From Poronia punctata (lineage: Eukaryota > Ascomycota > Sordariomycetes > Xylariales > Xylariaceae), in contig MU401632.1 in the NCBI GenBank assembly GCA_022579005.1, forward strand, positions 17,305 through 81,304: 64,000 nucleotides of DNA, given 5' to 3'. Numbering within the stretch: the stretch's first letter is position 1; the number at the start of each line of letters is the position of its first letter. The notes below the pieces were generated by a model. That model saw only the letters and a program-made list of their open reading frames with translations, did not search any database and was not told the origin of the DNA. Positions 35,001 through 47,347 of the stretch are shown here, piece after piece. The position numbers and the translations under genes were made by a program.

Positions 35001-37698
35001 GCCTAGGCAGCTCGATACGGCGATGCTGGACTCACTTTCCGAGAGGTGCATGGACGTGCTCTTGCAGGAACACCACCTGCGGCTCTACTGTGTCATGATC
35101 ACGGCACCAAACTCATTACCGCGCGTGACCAAAAACGGCAGACAAATAATAGGGAACATGCTCTGCCGACGGGAGTTCGACTTGGGGAACCTGCCCTGCG
35201 TTCACGTCAAGTTCGGCGTCGAACACGCCGTCCTCAACCTGCCTATCGGCATAGACCCCATGGGGGGAATATGGTCGCCTATCGCTTCAAACTCGCGGAT
35301 GGATATCCTCGGGCCGGCCGATAAGCAATATTCCGGCATAGACAGGCGAGAGGTGGTGATCGATGACCGCACATCTACGCCACTAAACAACTTTTCGAGC
35401 ATCTCAGATCTTATACAATGGCGAGTGGCACGACAGCCCGAAGAACTGGCCCTCTGCAGCATCGATGGCCGAGGTAAAGAAGGCAAAGGCGTTACGTGGA
35501 AGAAGTTCGATACCAAGGTGGCCGCGGTGGCGTTTTATCTTCGTAATAAGGTCAAGATACGACCCCGCGATCACGTCATGCTCATGTACACGCACTCGGA
35601 AGATTTCATCTTTGCCGTCCACGCCTGCATCAACCTCGGCGCTGTCGTCGTCCCTGCTGCGCCAATGGACGAACGGCGGCTTGGAGAGGATGTGCCCGCC
35701 TTCCTCCATCTCATCAACGACTACGGCATCAAGGCCGTCTTGGTTAATAACGATGTCGATCATCTCTTGAAGCAGAAGTCGATTTCACAACACGTGAAAC
35801 AAACAGCCCAAGTTCTCAAAATCGCCGTGCCAAGTATGTACAACACGTCAAAGCCGCCAAAGCAGAACAGTGGACTCCGCGACTTGGGCATCACGATAGA
35901 TCCTGCCTGGGTCCAGCCAGGGTACCCCGTCATTATCTGGGCATATTGGACGCCTGACCAACGAAGAATCTCGGTCCAGCTTGGACATGACACCATCCTG
36001 GGCATGTGCAAAATACAGAAGGAAACCTGCCAGATGACGAGCTCCAGGCCAGTACTGGGCTGTGTTAGGAGCACGACAGGCTTGGGCTTTATTCATTCCT
36101 GTCTCATGGGCATCTACATAGGCACGCCCACCTACCTCGTCTCGCCCGTCGAATTTGCCCAGAACCCTCTCTCGCTGTTCTTGACGTTAAGCAGGTACAA
36201 GATCAAAGATACGTACGCGACGCCTCAGATGCTCGACCATGCGATGCACACCATACCCGGCAAGGGGTTCACCATGCACGAGCTTAAGAACTTGATGATC
36301 ACGGCCGAGAGTAGACCGCGGGTAGACGTATTCCAAAAAGTCCGGCTACACTTTGCCGGCACGGGCTTGGATCGAACGGCGATCAACACGGTATACTCTC
36401 ACGTTCTCAACCCCATGATTGCCTCGCGATCGTACATGTGCATTGAACCGATAGAGCTCTGGCTCGACCCACGCGCCCTGAGACGTGGGCTGATCAGGCC
36501 CGTCGACCCGAACACGGAACCAAAGGCTCTTCTCGTGCAAGACTCGGGAATGGTGCCAGTATCGACGCAAATAGCCATTGTTAACCCCGAGAGCCGTCTA
36601 CTCTGCACCGATGGCGAATACGGCGAGATCTGGGTCGACTCTGAGGGCTGCGCAAAAGGCTTCTACGGATCAAGAGATGAGATCGACGCCAGCCGCTTCA
36701 ACGGTCGTACAGTTGACGGCGACCCGTCGATCCGCTATGTCAGGACTAGCGATCTCGGCTTCTTGCACAATGTCAGTCGTCCTATTGGGCCTGGCGGCGC
36801 GCAAGTCGATATGCAAGTCCTCTTCGTGTTGGGCAACGTAGGCGAGACGTTTGAGATTAACGGGTTGAATCACTTTCCGATGGATATTGAGACCTCTGTG
36901 GAAAGGTGCCATCGAAACATCGTGCCTGGTGGATGGTAAGTGATAAGCCAAGGCATAGGCATAGTCATCCGCTAGCCTTTCATAGGCTCAACTAACTAAC
37001 AAACCATTCATAGTTCCTGTTTCCAGGCCGGCGGCCTCGTGGTAATCATTGTCGAAGTCTCCCGCAAGGCCTACCTAGCGTCGATTGTGCCGGTCATCGT
37101 GAACGCGATCCTCGCCGATCATCAGATCATAGCCGATATAGTGGCATTTGTGAACAAGGGCGATTTCCCTCGTAGTCGGCTCGGGGAGAAGCAGCGTGGC
37201 AAGATATTAGCTGGATGGGTAACGCGTAAGATGCGGACCATAGCGCAGTTTGCCATCCGCGACACCACTTCAAGTGTGATGGAGACTGGCGACGTTACGC
37301 CGGAGAATCATCGCGCTAGCGTTGGCAGTTTCCGCAGCAACAACGTGCCCGGTGCTAGCTCGCTGAGGAATATGGAGCATGCGCCTCAGATCCTCGAGCA
37401 GGAAGAACTCGATCATCAGATGGATAGGATGTCGGCTCTTACCCCTCGCTTCGGGCCGCCCCTAGTGGGTGGTAACCAGAACAACTACCCAGCCAACCCT
37501 CCCAACCCTCCCAACCAAGGCGGGTATGACTTGCCCGACTTTATAGATTCATACGCCGATGATTACAAACCAGCTGGTCCTCAACATGGCCCACCGCAGA
37601 TTCGCCTGTCCCACGAAGCAAAAGAAACTCTAACACCCATGGAAGAGGATTGGCAACAAGATGCCATTATGCATATGAACCTGGCCAGTCGGGGCTGA
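32018..37698 (+). CDS. cps1: DIP2/CPS1-type protein: DMAP1-binding N-terminus plus two AMP-binding (adenylation) domains
   Basis: Four exons: 32018-32077, 32206-32228, 32325-36935 and 37014-37698; 1792 aa. Seen: an N-terminal helix (MAQRNSDLQERLNELERELE, then EGEITEKGYQKRR) that matches the DMAP1-binding domain, a disordered linker, and two adenylation-like domains (about 165-800 and 990-1620). A conserved C-terminal piece follows (QAGGLVVIIVEVSRKAYLAS, and FPRSRLGEKQRGKI), then a Pro/Asn tail. Both domains have altered phosphate-binding loops: FSRAPTGDLRGVV near 446 and WAYWTPDQRRISVQ near 1232, in place of the usual S/T-G-T-T-G-x-P-K-G. Animal DIP2 and fungal CPS1 proteins act in acyl-lipid metabolism and virulence. 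The 23-bp second exon and the first two introns were placed by phase and by the family's N-terminus. Confidence 0.92.
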
Positions 37699-38301
37699 GG
37701 ATTTGTGCTTTGATTAATATAACTTACCGGCAGCGCCTGTTTACCATTTCAGCAATGTGATATTTTGGGCTTTGACTTGGTTACTTATTCGAGGGTCTTG
37801 GTTGGGAGTCCCTAGGAAGTCTCATGTCTGCTACAGTATGCTGGATGGTCACTAGGGAATCCATAGGATAGCGGATACCCGAAGCTCTAGAGAAAAAGAC
37901 GGCTGGGTGCTTATATCATAGACGACTAAAACGAGTAAAGCGTAAATCAAGAAATATGGCTGCCTTGTTAGATGTATCTCTTCTAGATTACCGGGTTGAA
38001 TCCTGTTGACCTTGTGCCGGATAATTACCGCTGTATTATCTTTACATACACGTACCTTAATAGAAGGGAGATGCTTGTTGATTGACTTCTGTCAGGTGTC
38101 GTTGTTGATCGAGATAATAGGTAAGTGGTCTCTTCTGATTTCCCAATCTTTCAAGACTCATCCAAAGCACTCGAAAAATTGTCTTTATTCATTACGGTCA
38201 AAGTATGACAAAAGTACATCGGGTTTTCATATATACATCATGTACAGCAATAGATGATACGTCTATGTACTCGTTGTGTGTGTATCAAGTAGATCCCTTA
38301 A
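37699..38301. other. Convergent 3' regions
   Basis: AT-richer spacer between the DIP2/CPS1 gene and the phosphatase gene, which converge. No gene seen. Confidence 0.5.
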
Positions 38302-39870
38302 TCACTGAACAACAAATCGTTCAGTATGTGACTTATACAAAGTGGCGGTATCCAAAATCTCGCCGGTAGTTGAACGGATGAACTCGACATTCAACTGGTT
38401 CGCATCGAGTAGAGAGACGCGCGCATAGCTGAAATCATCGTCGTACGCAAACTGGTGGAACTTCGTCTTGATCTTGGCGGAGCTCAAGCCCTCGATGTTG
38501 CCTGCACCGCCGGCCACGATGTACATGGGCGCCTTGGGGTCTTGCAGACCGTTGGGATCGGCGGCATCGTCGTACACGGGAGCCAACCGTTGCGAGTTGT
38601 GCACGTGTCCGAAGATGGCCAAGTCGACGCCGTACTTGTATAGGATCGGCTCGAAGGCGTCCTGGCAGGAACCGCAGCCGCCTGTGCCTGTCGTGTACCA
38701 TGGCCTGTGTCCGCCCACGATGACCCAAGGCGTGACGGCGCGGTCGACAGAGGCGAGATCTGCAACGAGGAAATCGAGTTGTTGCATAGGCGAGCTGCCA
38801 AACGGACCGCCGTTGAGCCCGGCCGAGCCACCTGGTTGATCGGGTGCTTTGGGAAAGTCCGTTTCTGTGTCTAGCATCACGAAGTGCATCATTCCGTACT
38901 CGAACGAGTACCAGAACGGCGGCTTGGCGAGCTTTCGGGCGTTGTTAGCGGCGACGCGTGCGGCGTCTTCGTCGGAACGCGACTCAAAGGTTGTGGGCAT
39001 GAGCTCTGCGAAGCGGTTCGCAAAGTCGGTAAAATTCGTCTGTCCCGCAGCGCATAGACCTGACGTGAGAGGGACCTCCTGGCATGATGCTTCGTGGTTG
39101 CCCGCACCAACCATGTACGGCTTACGGCCCGAGATGGGTGCTAGTTGGGCGAAGAACTGTTCTGTAATGGCGGCGTAAGCGTCCCGGCCGTCAAAAAGGT
39201 TCTTGGGTTTCAGGAGCCAGTCGTCCGCGTAGCCTAGATCACCCGGGTGGACGACGAGTTCGTAGTCGTCGATAGTAGTAGCTAGACGACCGATAGTGGT
39301 GTGGTTGAGCGAAGGCTCGATCTGTGGGATCGTATCTCTCTTGGCATTGTCCTGTTTGATGGTGTATCCATCTGCGCCGTACACGCCGAGGTCGATGACT
39401 GCATTGAAAGAGAAAGCGCCCGTGTCGCCGGCCGGGCGCGGGCTCAAGAAGTGGTCGACTGTTGAGTTGGTCGATGTGATCTTGTAGTAGTAGGTCGTCC
39501 CGGGCGTCAAATCCGTCAAGATCACTGCGTTGGCATAGGTGCGGGACGACGGGTACGTCGTCGATGATGTGGAACAGGACGACGAGGTAAGTTGGTCCTC
39601 TAAAGTCCCATATTCTACACAGGGTCTGTCCAGCTTCTGGTATGTGTTCCAGCCGATTGATATCGCTGGCAAATGTGTCAGCTGTGATTGAACGAGCGCT
39701 GAGGTTCATTTGTCCTCTACTCCCGGCTACTCACAATTCGGTCCGTAAATGGCTATGCGTTGTTGGACAGGCGTCGTCAGGTCAGCCGGGATTGCCGGGT
39801 AGCTGGCCCCAGCCATGACGCCGGCGGCCATAACCGGTACCCATCCCAGGGAACGAACGCTGGACTTCAT
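38302..39870 (-). CDS. Secreted purple acid phosphatase (metallophosphoesterase)
   Basis: Two exons: 39870-39735 and 39665-38302, with a 69-bp intron; 499 aa. Seen: signal peptide at about 1-22 (SLGWVPVMAAGVMAGAS), an N-terminal fibronectin-like domain with ITSTNSTVDHFLSP, and the five metallophosphatase blocks in order: D137LGVYG, GDLGYAD (187-193), GNHE (234-237), GGHRPW (363-368) and GHVHNSQR (398-405). Tyr191 in the second block is the residue that gives purple enzymes their colour. The family hydrolyses phosphomonoesters at acid pH using a Fe/metal pair and scavenges phosphate outside the cell or in the wall. Several N-x-S/T sites suggest glycosylation. No clear phosphate-response element was identified. 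Confidence 0.93.
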
Positions 39871-42097
39871 TCTGTTTTGTTTGCAGTTGGCCACGCCAGC
39901 AAGGCAGCCGTTCAACCTCGTCAAAAAAGTGCGGACTACGGGGTCACGATATAGTCGGTCCGAGATTGCTCGGCCTGCCCACGACGCTAGATGGATAATG
40001 ATATGTCGATGAACACCCCGGAACGTTCTACAGCAAAGTAGAAGTTTGTCCTATCGAAGGGCAGACTTAAGTTCTTTCTATTTACTCATAATATTTATAC
40101 TCGTAGCACTCCGGAAGCCGGCCATTCTGAGCAAACAGGGGTTTGTCTAGCTCGACGACCAGGCGAAGGGGGCTTATGGGGTCTAGCCTCGGTATGGGCA
40201 ACGTTCTGCATCTCGGAAGCCTGGAAGTTGCCATTAATGTCTGCATCTAGCAGTTGCAGCTGCCCTTTCGATCCTACCTGCAGTCGCTTCCCCATCTCGC
40301 TTATAAAAGTATGGAGGAGTAGCTGGAGTCCCGTGTATTGAATGATTGGGTGGGAAAGCGCGGGAGGGGTCCCATTAATCTAGAAACGGTATAGAACCCC
40401 GGGCTGAAGAGGTACCGGATTCTGCGGTTGCCGGCTGTCTTTCCGCTCTGCTACTGTTGCTCAAAAGGACCTCTCATAACCCTGTTTTATAAAATGCCGA
40501 TGTTCGAATTTGACCTAGACTAGTACATACTCGTGCGTCTTATCCAAGATGATCATAGGCGAAAGAAAAAACCTTCCACTTGTACATAAATGCAGATATC
40601 GTGACTACAGACGTCGTCCTGGCATTGCTGCGTCGTTGTCTAACTATTCTTAACGTTGTTCCTGAGGAGATGAGCGGTTTGGCTGTACATAATAACTTGA
40701 TTAAATAGAGTGTACTGAACGCAAGGCGCGAGTAAGCTCCTATACTAGTACCGTCTGGGGCAGAATTATCTGCTAACCTCGATGCACCTAATCTTCCCCA
40801 GAGTGCGTGGGGTAGGAGCGACGGGGATAGCTTTAGCTACGAATAATAAGAGGCGGTACTCGAGCTGTGGGTTGTACTTGACTAAGTTAACAATGAGCTA
40901 ACGCAGCACCAAGCAAGTAGGCAAGCACTTTATATCTCGGCCGTCCTTGAAACAAGATTTTTACTTCTTGCTTTTATTGCTTAGCCCGAGCCTAAAAGTT
41001 GGCCCCCCTTTCCAGGTGGACACGAGACGCTGGGCAGAGAGGGGAGCAAAGGAGGAGAGACATTTGCTGGTTATTATTTCACGCAGAACATCCTCCATAA
41101 AGTCAAATTAGCCTAACCTAGTAGACTGTCGTGGTGCAAAGCAAGTAGAAATTATAACTCTGGGTTCGCTGAAATTCATGTACCTGGCACTCATCAGCAA
41201 GTTATGTACTCTTAACAGAAAACGACGTCGAGTTTCGTATTGGCACCTGCAGTTGCTGTCCAGGTTGCAGACAGCTGTGCAAATGTACTCGGATCATTTT
41301 TTATTCCGGTGGTTCTTGTGGTTGTGCAGGTACCTAGTTGAGGTGGTAGAATACAGGGTGCAGTCTGCTGTGACAGGCGACATGTAAATGTATGCGGGAC
41401 TCCGGACGGTGACCTGACCTACACACCTTCTTCCCCTGCAGGAACTGGCTGGGGATATCAGACAGACCTGGCCAGGAAACGACAGGGCCTTGGTTTGATC
41501 AAGAGGAACGATAATACAAGAGGTATCTTGGTTTGCATATTGGATTAGAGTCTGTCTAGGACATATTATTAAGAGCTATGAGCTCGATATTTAGACGCGT
41601 ATATATCAACACCCGAGCTCTCCAAGCTGGGTTCTTTGACCTGTTTCCGTATCTCATAATGTTCTGATCCATCTGCTGTAGCAGTGCGCTTGGCGTTGGG
41701 CTCGTAGCGCATCTGGCGGCGTGAGCACGAAGCACCCGCTTAATCTCATGTTATAGGCTATTCCCTGCGCCGATCAACTTTGTTGGGCCTCCCCAATGGC
41801 CGGGAAAGGAAATGAAACGACCGTATCCTCTACCTTGAGTGATGGTAGCATGCGCCTGACTCCTCCCTGACACCGTTCCGTGCTCTCACCCGAGGGCTCT
41901 CATGCAACAAAGGAGAGCCGGAAAGCCTACCCAAAACGTACGTGCAATGCGATTGCGACATCGGAATCCGTATGTAACAATGTAGTATGGCGGTTACGGC
42001 GTGCATCTTCAACTGCCGCCAATGTTGTACAGGAATGACACCTTGAGTGTCAGCGAGATGCGACGTGGGGGACGTGGACACAATAGTTTCAAGTCTT
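39871..42097. other. 2.2-kb intergenic region between phosphatase and arl1
   Basis: Promoter side of the phosphatase gene and 3' flank of arl1. Short open frames only; no RNA gene or repeat recognised. Confidence 0.5.
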
Positions 42098-42981
42098 TCA
42101 GTCCTGGTTTACAGTTTGCTGTTGGTCTGTTAGCTATGCCAGTCGCACCTGGTCTTGAAAGAAGTATCACTTACAACTAGCCAGTCCATCCCCTCATTGA
42201 CACCGCTGCCATCAACGGCTGAGCAGGCCACGATACTCCAGTTCCGGTCCCGCAACTCGCCGAGTCGTAGAGCTTCCGAGATCTCGCCCGCCCCCTTTGC
42301 GCCTGGCTGGTCTTGCTTATTGGCGAAGACCAGCAACGCCGCATCTTTTAGCTCTTCTTCGTTCAGCATAGCCGCTAGTTCATCAGCTGCTGTTTGGAGA
42401 CGCTCGATATCGGTGCTATCGACCACAAAGATCACCGCCGCGGTATTTGCGTAGTAGCATCGCCAGTATGGTCGGATGGACGTCTGTCCGCCTAGATCCC
42501 ATACGTCGAAGTTGAGGTTCTTGTAGGTTACTGATTCGACGTTGAAGCCTATCGTTGGTATAGTTGTCACCACTTCGCCAATCTGCCATCTCACGAGTCA
42601 GCTATTTTTTTGTTTTCGCAACAGTCCTACAGGCAGGCCAGGCAGCGACGGGCCAGGCAGCGAAGGGAATCGATAGAAACGGGGAAGGAGGGTCGGGGCG
42701 ACGGAATATGATGTTTGCCGATGTCACTTGGGAAGCTCAACGAGTATGACGGACCTTGAGTCTATAAAGCAGAGTTGTCTTTCCAGCATTATCCTACCAA
42801 ACGATCAACCATTAGCGTCATCAGTTGCAAGCCCCATGTGTCCCGGAAACCTCTGGGGTAGCTCTCGAGGTTACCCGAGCGCTCTAAGACGGAGAGGTGG
42901 TCATACCAGACCCAAGATCAATATTCTGATTTCTTTCTTAGCCCAGAGTAGGCTTGAAATCCACGATACGCTTTGGCCCAT
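42098..42981 (-). CDS. arl1: ADP-ribosylation factor-like GTPase Arl1
   Basis: Four exons: 42981-42907, 42793-42755, 42582-42175 and 42118-42098; phases all zero; 180 aa, the usual Arl1 length. Seen: Gly2 after the start Met for myristoylation, an amphipathic N-terminal helix ([10 protein letters not shown]), P-loop GLDNAGKT (24-31), effector [16 protein letters not shown] (66-71) and NKQD (126-129), and SAVDG. Arl1 works at the trans-Golgi, recruiting GRIP-domain golgins. The assembled N-terminus ([27 protein letters not shown] spread over three exons) matches the family closely and argues for Arl1 rather than Arf1. The six-codon last exon was found by following the donor after the residues DWLV. 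Confidence 0.95.
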
Positions 42982-43859
42982 TTTGCTTCTTTCGCAGGGG
43001 ATTCCCGCTGGCTCGGTCGCTGTGGAGGGAACCGGGTCGGTGGACGTGGTGATAAAGTAGTGTCACCCAAAGTGACGAACGCGAGTCGGGTTCGGGTTTC
43101 GTTGATAACTCGGCCGATTGACAAGACGACACACGCAGGAGGGCGACGGTGAGCGATCTACAACGAGCAACCTGACTCAAGAAAGCCTAAGAACAATGCA
43201 GCGCTAGTTATTGGCAAACAAAGATCGTACATATGCGTAGAAACGCTGTAGCAGGAAAGGTTCAAGTAAATGGATATAGAAACTTCTTCACTTTTGTCTA
43301 GATTTCGTCTCCCGACAAATTGAGTCTGAAGAGGCCGCCAGTTCTAGTTTCAGGCAGGGATGATCAGTTGGCGATTCGGCACGGAGCGACAGGGGAAAGG
43401 TGCCAGGTCAGATTCCTTGGCATCCGGCATTATCGAAGATTGGCGTTTATTGCTCTTGATGTTCTTTGGCTTCTGCAGCAAGTCCCGGTTTGTTCACTTG
43501 GCTTTTTAGGTAATCAAATTGGCCACATGCACGTACCTAACGCGAAAGACGTACCCAGTAACTCCAGGTAGTCGCTGTTGTCCTTCCTACAATAATCTTA
43601 CCTGTCTTATCTTATCGATTCACAACTTGGCATCATGTGACTCCCGCCTGTGGGGTTTCATGTTGTCCCACACAGCACTGTCACAATTAGCCGAAGTTCT
43701 TCCCACAATTTCCCAACGGGGGCTGCAAAACCCTCGCGCAACCAAAATTTACAGCCCGCCTTACTGATTTGACCGGTTACTCCACCCACCTTCCCTCCTA
43801 CTTCACGACCAAGACATCATCAACAACACTCGACATTTCGATTCGCAACAGCAGTCAAA
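42982..43859. promoter_or_regulatory. Divergent promoter region shared by arl1 and rpl39
   Basis: 878-bp region between two divergent genes. The last 90 bp before the eL39 start are pyrimidine- and CA-rich (ACTCCACCCACCTTCC...), typical of ribosomal-protein gene leaders. No defined operator recognised. Confidence 0.5.
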
Positions 43860-44284
43860 ATGCCGGTATGTAACCAAGGACCCCAGATATAAGAATGCGA
43901 AAGAGGGAGACTTTGCTTAGCGGCTGCGTTACGCAACTTTGCTGTTGATGCGACACAGCCCGCTGTGCCCGGCGCCGAACCCGATAATTGGACTTGAAAG
44001 CTGATGATATTTCTCGACAACAGAGCCACAAGTCTTTCCGGACGAAGCAGAAGCTCGCCAAGGCGCAAAAGCAGAACCGCCCCATCCCCCAATGGATTCG
44101 TCTCCGTACCGGAAACACCATTAGGTACGACTTGATTGATAGAAGTTCTCTCCCGACGATAAATCGCCTAAACTGGCCATGCTTCACGATGCCATACACA
44201 GATGCCCGGGAACATTAACTAACAGTCTTGCTTAGATACAACGCCAAGAGACGTCATTGGCGCAAGACTCGTCTCGGCATTTAG
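43860..44284 (+). CDS. rpl39: 60S ribosomal protein eL39
   Basis: Three exons: 43860-43865 (just Met-Pro), 44024-44124 and 44236-44284; 51 aa, the standard eL39 length. It reads [18 protein letters not shown], then a run of Arg/Lys motifs ([17 protein letters not shown]) and ends [10 protein letters not shown]. eL39 lines the peptide exit tunnel of the large ribosomal subunit. The two-codon first exon and the 158-bp first intron are typical of fungal ribosomal protein genes and are why the gene is easily missed. I looked for a snoRNA in the introns and saw no convincing C/D box pair. Confidence 0.96.
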
Positions 44285-45983
44285 ATGCCTTCTCTCTTGT
44301 TCCGCCTACATCGATCACAATCTCCCGCTGGTATCTTTGCGAGGCCCAGCCGATTCCTGGTTACCATCCACGCTCGACAACTCCGAAAAATCATACATCA
44401 CCGAACGGATGGGGAATAGCGGCATATACCAAATGGCAACGTTTGTCTAACTAGACGACCTTGTCGAACCGGCGGATGGCAAGGAAAATACGAGAACAAT
44501 GATCGATGAAACTCTAATGGGCGGGGCTTGTGTGTTGGACGTGCTGGCGAATCGGTTTTCTTCAGGGCTTCTGTCATTTGAGATATGCATGGTTAACCGG
44601 TCACATGGGAAATGAAAAACGAGTTGCGAACAGAGGCCACCTCTTCGAGATCAATACTGTGAACGAATGACTACGAGTAATTGGGGAATTGGGTCTGATA
44701 CCACCCGGGCGGTCACATTCCTGTCAGGCGCCCAACAGCAGCGCATATTACCTTGCAACAGCGGACTCCTGTGGTTGTCTTGTCCCTCGTAGATGCGGAT
44801 GCTGTTTCACGTGAATGACTTCTGGAGTACAAGTAATTGCCGGGGCACCAGAGCTATCATGTCGGCCACTTTTCCCGGGGAGTTTCCTTTCCCATGAAAT
44901 GGAGGCTCTACGTCAGATTACTGTCTCAGGATTGCCTCCCCGCTCGCTTACAGTTGAGCCTTTCTCAATTCACAGGCAACTCACTATCCACGTAGCCGAG
45001 TAGATTTAAACGCTCGCATCATACGCCTGTATATCAATAAGTTGGAAGGAGGGAAGGTGAGGTATCATGCAAAATTGACGAGCGCACATCTAGTGGCCCG
45101 CACGTATCATCAAGTATTGCTGCTAGGATGTTGACTGTACCGAATACCATTTCCCGGCAAAACACCAGCCGACCCTCCTGTCCGAGAATAATTTCACTCG
45201 CAAGGTTAGACCTTGGAACACTTACCTAGGTGCTTCCCCAACATATAAGGAACACTTTCACAGGACGGCAGCAACTGCACTACCGTAGGTAGGCAGGCAG
45301 GCAGGCACTTTATGAATCAATCATTCTATTATACTAAACACTCCCAACGGACGCTGTGACAGGGTCTACTTAGTGACAGGCCCCTACAAATAGGAAATCA
45401 AACCATCATTACGTATCAACTACATGTAGGCAAGGATCAGTGCACGGAGTGTCGATCCGAAAATACGCGTACGCAGCATATCTTCACTCTGTAGGCATTG
45501 CTACTGTACGAGTAAAACGGGCCATGCCCTCTATTTCAACTACCTATGTATGTGTAAAATCATGTGGGGGTATTGACTTAACTTCCACCTGATGTACCTG
45601 TGCAAACCAACACATGGTCTTGCGTGGCCGGTACTAGCCTTTGCATGTAGAAATGATTGCAACCATGTGCTCCGGCCATTTTGCTTTCAAGACTTGCTAG
45701 GTAGGGCACATTTTCCTGCTAGCGGGCCTGTTAAAATAGCAGGCCGAACAGCCCAAAGGGTAAATGTCCTCAGGCCGTAAATCCCACATTTCCGTGTCAA
45801 CTCCATAATCAAACGCGTGTGCGGCAAAAGAGATCGTAATATAACCGCGAGAAAGATGGTAGACCATTTGTCTCTGCGGGCCATACCGAGGTAGTATCAG
45901 TTCCAGACCAACCGCTGTGCTATACGAGACAGCGCCAGCGACCCCATTGGTGACGGCCTTTTCTTCAAGGGCGAGTGGGCTTC
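44285..45983. other. 1.7-kb intergenic region
   Basis: 3' flanks of the convergent eL39 and Skp1 genes. No gene seen. A short GGCA tandem repeat lies at about 45291-45307. Confidence 0.5.
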
Positions 45984-46688
45984 CTATCTATCCTCGGCCC
46001 ATTCATTCTCGCGGCGAATTTGTTCCTCCTCCTCGGGGGTAAAATCATTGGTGATGTTAAACGTCTTCCGTATTTCCTCAGGCGACTTCCCCTTGATCAT
46101 GTTGGCGACCGTCTTGCAGCCGACGTCGAGGAGTGGCTTAATATCAAGGTAATTTGAGGCCTTGGAGCGCAAGTTAGTAATTATTGTTGCGGACATGGGA
46201 AGTGATACATACGAGAATGATCTCGAAGAGCATCTCCTGATCAACCTGCATAAATTTCTGGTCCCACTCGTCGATATCAGTCGTCTTCTTTCGGCTGTCG
46301 GAGTCTTCATCGGCGGCCGAGGGGGGGTCGTTGCGGTGGTGTTCGCACCACTCGATGACCTTTCGGAGGACAGGCTCGGTAACCTAGAGAATATATCACA
46401 GTCAGAGGTCGCGCTGACTCAGTGCTGGGTGGTACTTGATCAGATGCCACTTACGTTGGGGATGGGGACGATCTGCCCAATTGCAGCATCTCCTAGATCC
46501 TCCAACATATGCTTGATCAGAACAGATCTTTCTGCAACAACCTGCTCTATTTCGGTGTCAGTAGATGGGCACCAAGGGTGTGTTTAATGGCCGAGTATTG
46601 AAGGAGCACACTACGGGTACTCACCAACGTCGATCAGGTTATTGTCGTTGCTCTGCAACTTGATCATAGCCGGGCCGTTCTCAGACAT
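45984..46688 (-). CDS. skp1: Skp1, SCF ubiquitin ligase adaptor
   Basis: Four exons: 46688-46625, 46546-46455, 46383-46213 and 46160-45984; all phases fit; 167 aa, the usual Skp1 length. Seen: the BTB/POZ N-terminal part ([26 protein letters not shown]), a variable acidic loop ([13 protein letters not shown]), and the C-terminal F-box-binding helices ([54 protein letters not shown] in part, ending NEWAEDR). Skp1 links F-box proteins to Cul1; in filamentous fungi this gene is also called sulfur controller sconC. The exon 2 acceptor was placed so that the residues join as DVEQVVAER with a CTGAC branch site upstream. The F-box protein at 20106-21576 is a possible partner. Confidence 0.95.
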
Positions 46689-47332
46689 GATAGCGGTGTG
46701 TAAGCGACAAGATATCGGTGCGGTAATGTATTCTGGGAGGCGATAGATGTGATGGAGAAAAAGGCAACAATCTGAGATGTGTATGAGTATCTGTATGTCC
46801 AAACGGCAATGGGGTTGAGAAAAGATAGAAGTCGTTGTGTTAAATGGAAGACGAGCTGAGGAGTTGACGCAAGAATTAGGTAGAAGTGGGAAATATGTAG
46901 GGAGGGAATGGTTGCCAGGGAGGACGATTAACTGTTCGATTCCAAGGGATAGTACCGCGGGTTGCACCTACCTTGACGGATTTCAGATTTTGGTTGGGAC
47001 AAAGACTGCCAGGTTGATGCAGGCAACGAAGCTGGATACAAGGCCGTCACGGGTGTTGAGGAAACAGCAGCTAATGAATTATGAATGCGTCTGGTTAGGT
47101 GGGGGAGACAGCAAAAGGTGGCGGGCTTCTCAGCGTTTCTACGTGCATGTACGTTGCTCGTAAACCGGACAGGCGTAGTAGTCTGGCGCTAAACCAGATT
47201 CGTAGAAGAGCAGGTACCTAGGTACTGTGGGGTCGCCTTTATTGAGCGTGTGCTCTGTAAGTACCTACCTAATACCTTTTAAGAGGGGCTTGTTCCATTG
47301 TAGATAATCGGAATAATGTTTACTTGTATCTT
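46689..47332. other. Skp1 promoter region and left edge of the AT-rich block
   Basis: No gene. GC content falls towards 47.3 kb. One perfect TACCTAGGTA palindrome at 47215-47224. Confidence 0.5.
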
Positions 47333-47347
47333 ACCTACTGCCCTGGC
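47333..47347. repeat. Left copy of the 15-bp direct repeat ACCTACTGCCCTGGC
   Basis: Identical to 53885-53899 at the other side of the AT-rich block. The flanking bases differ on both sides, so the match is exactly 15 bp. Confidence 0.9.

Noticed and set aside
43866..44023. Possible snoRNA in eL39 intron 1
   Set aside because: A TGATGAT is present but sits where the branch site is expected, and no matching D box with guide region was found.
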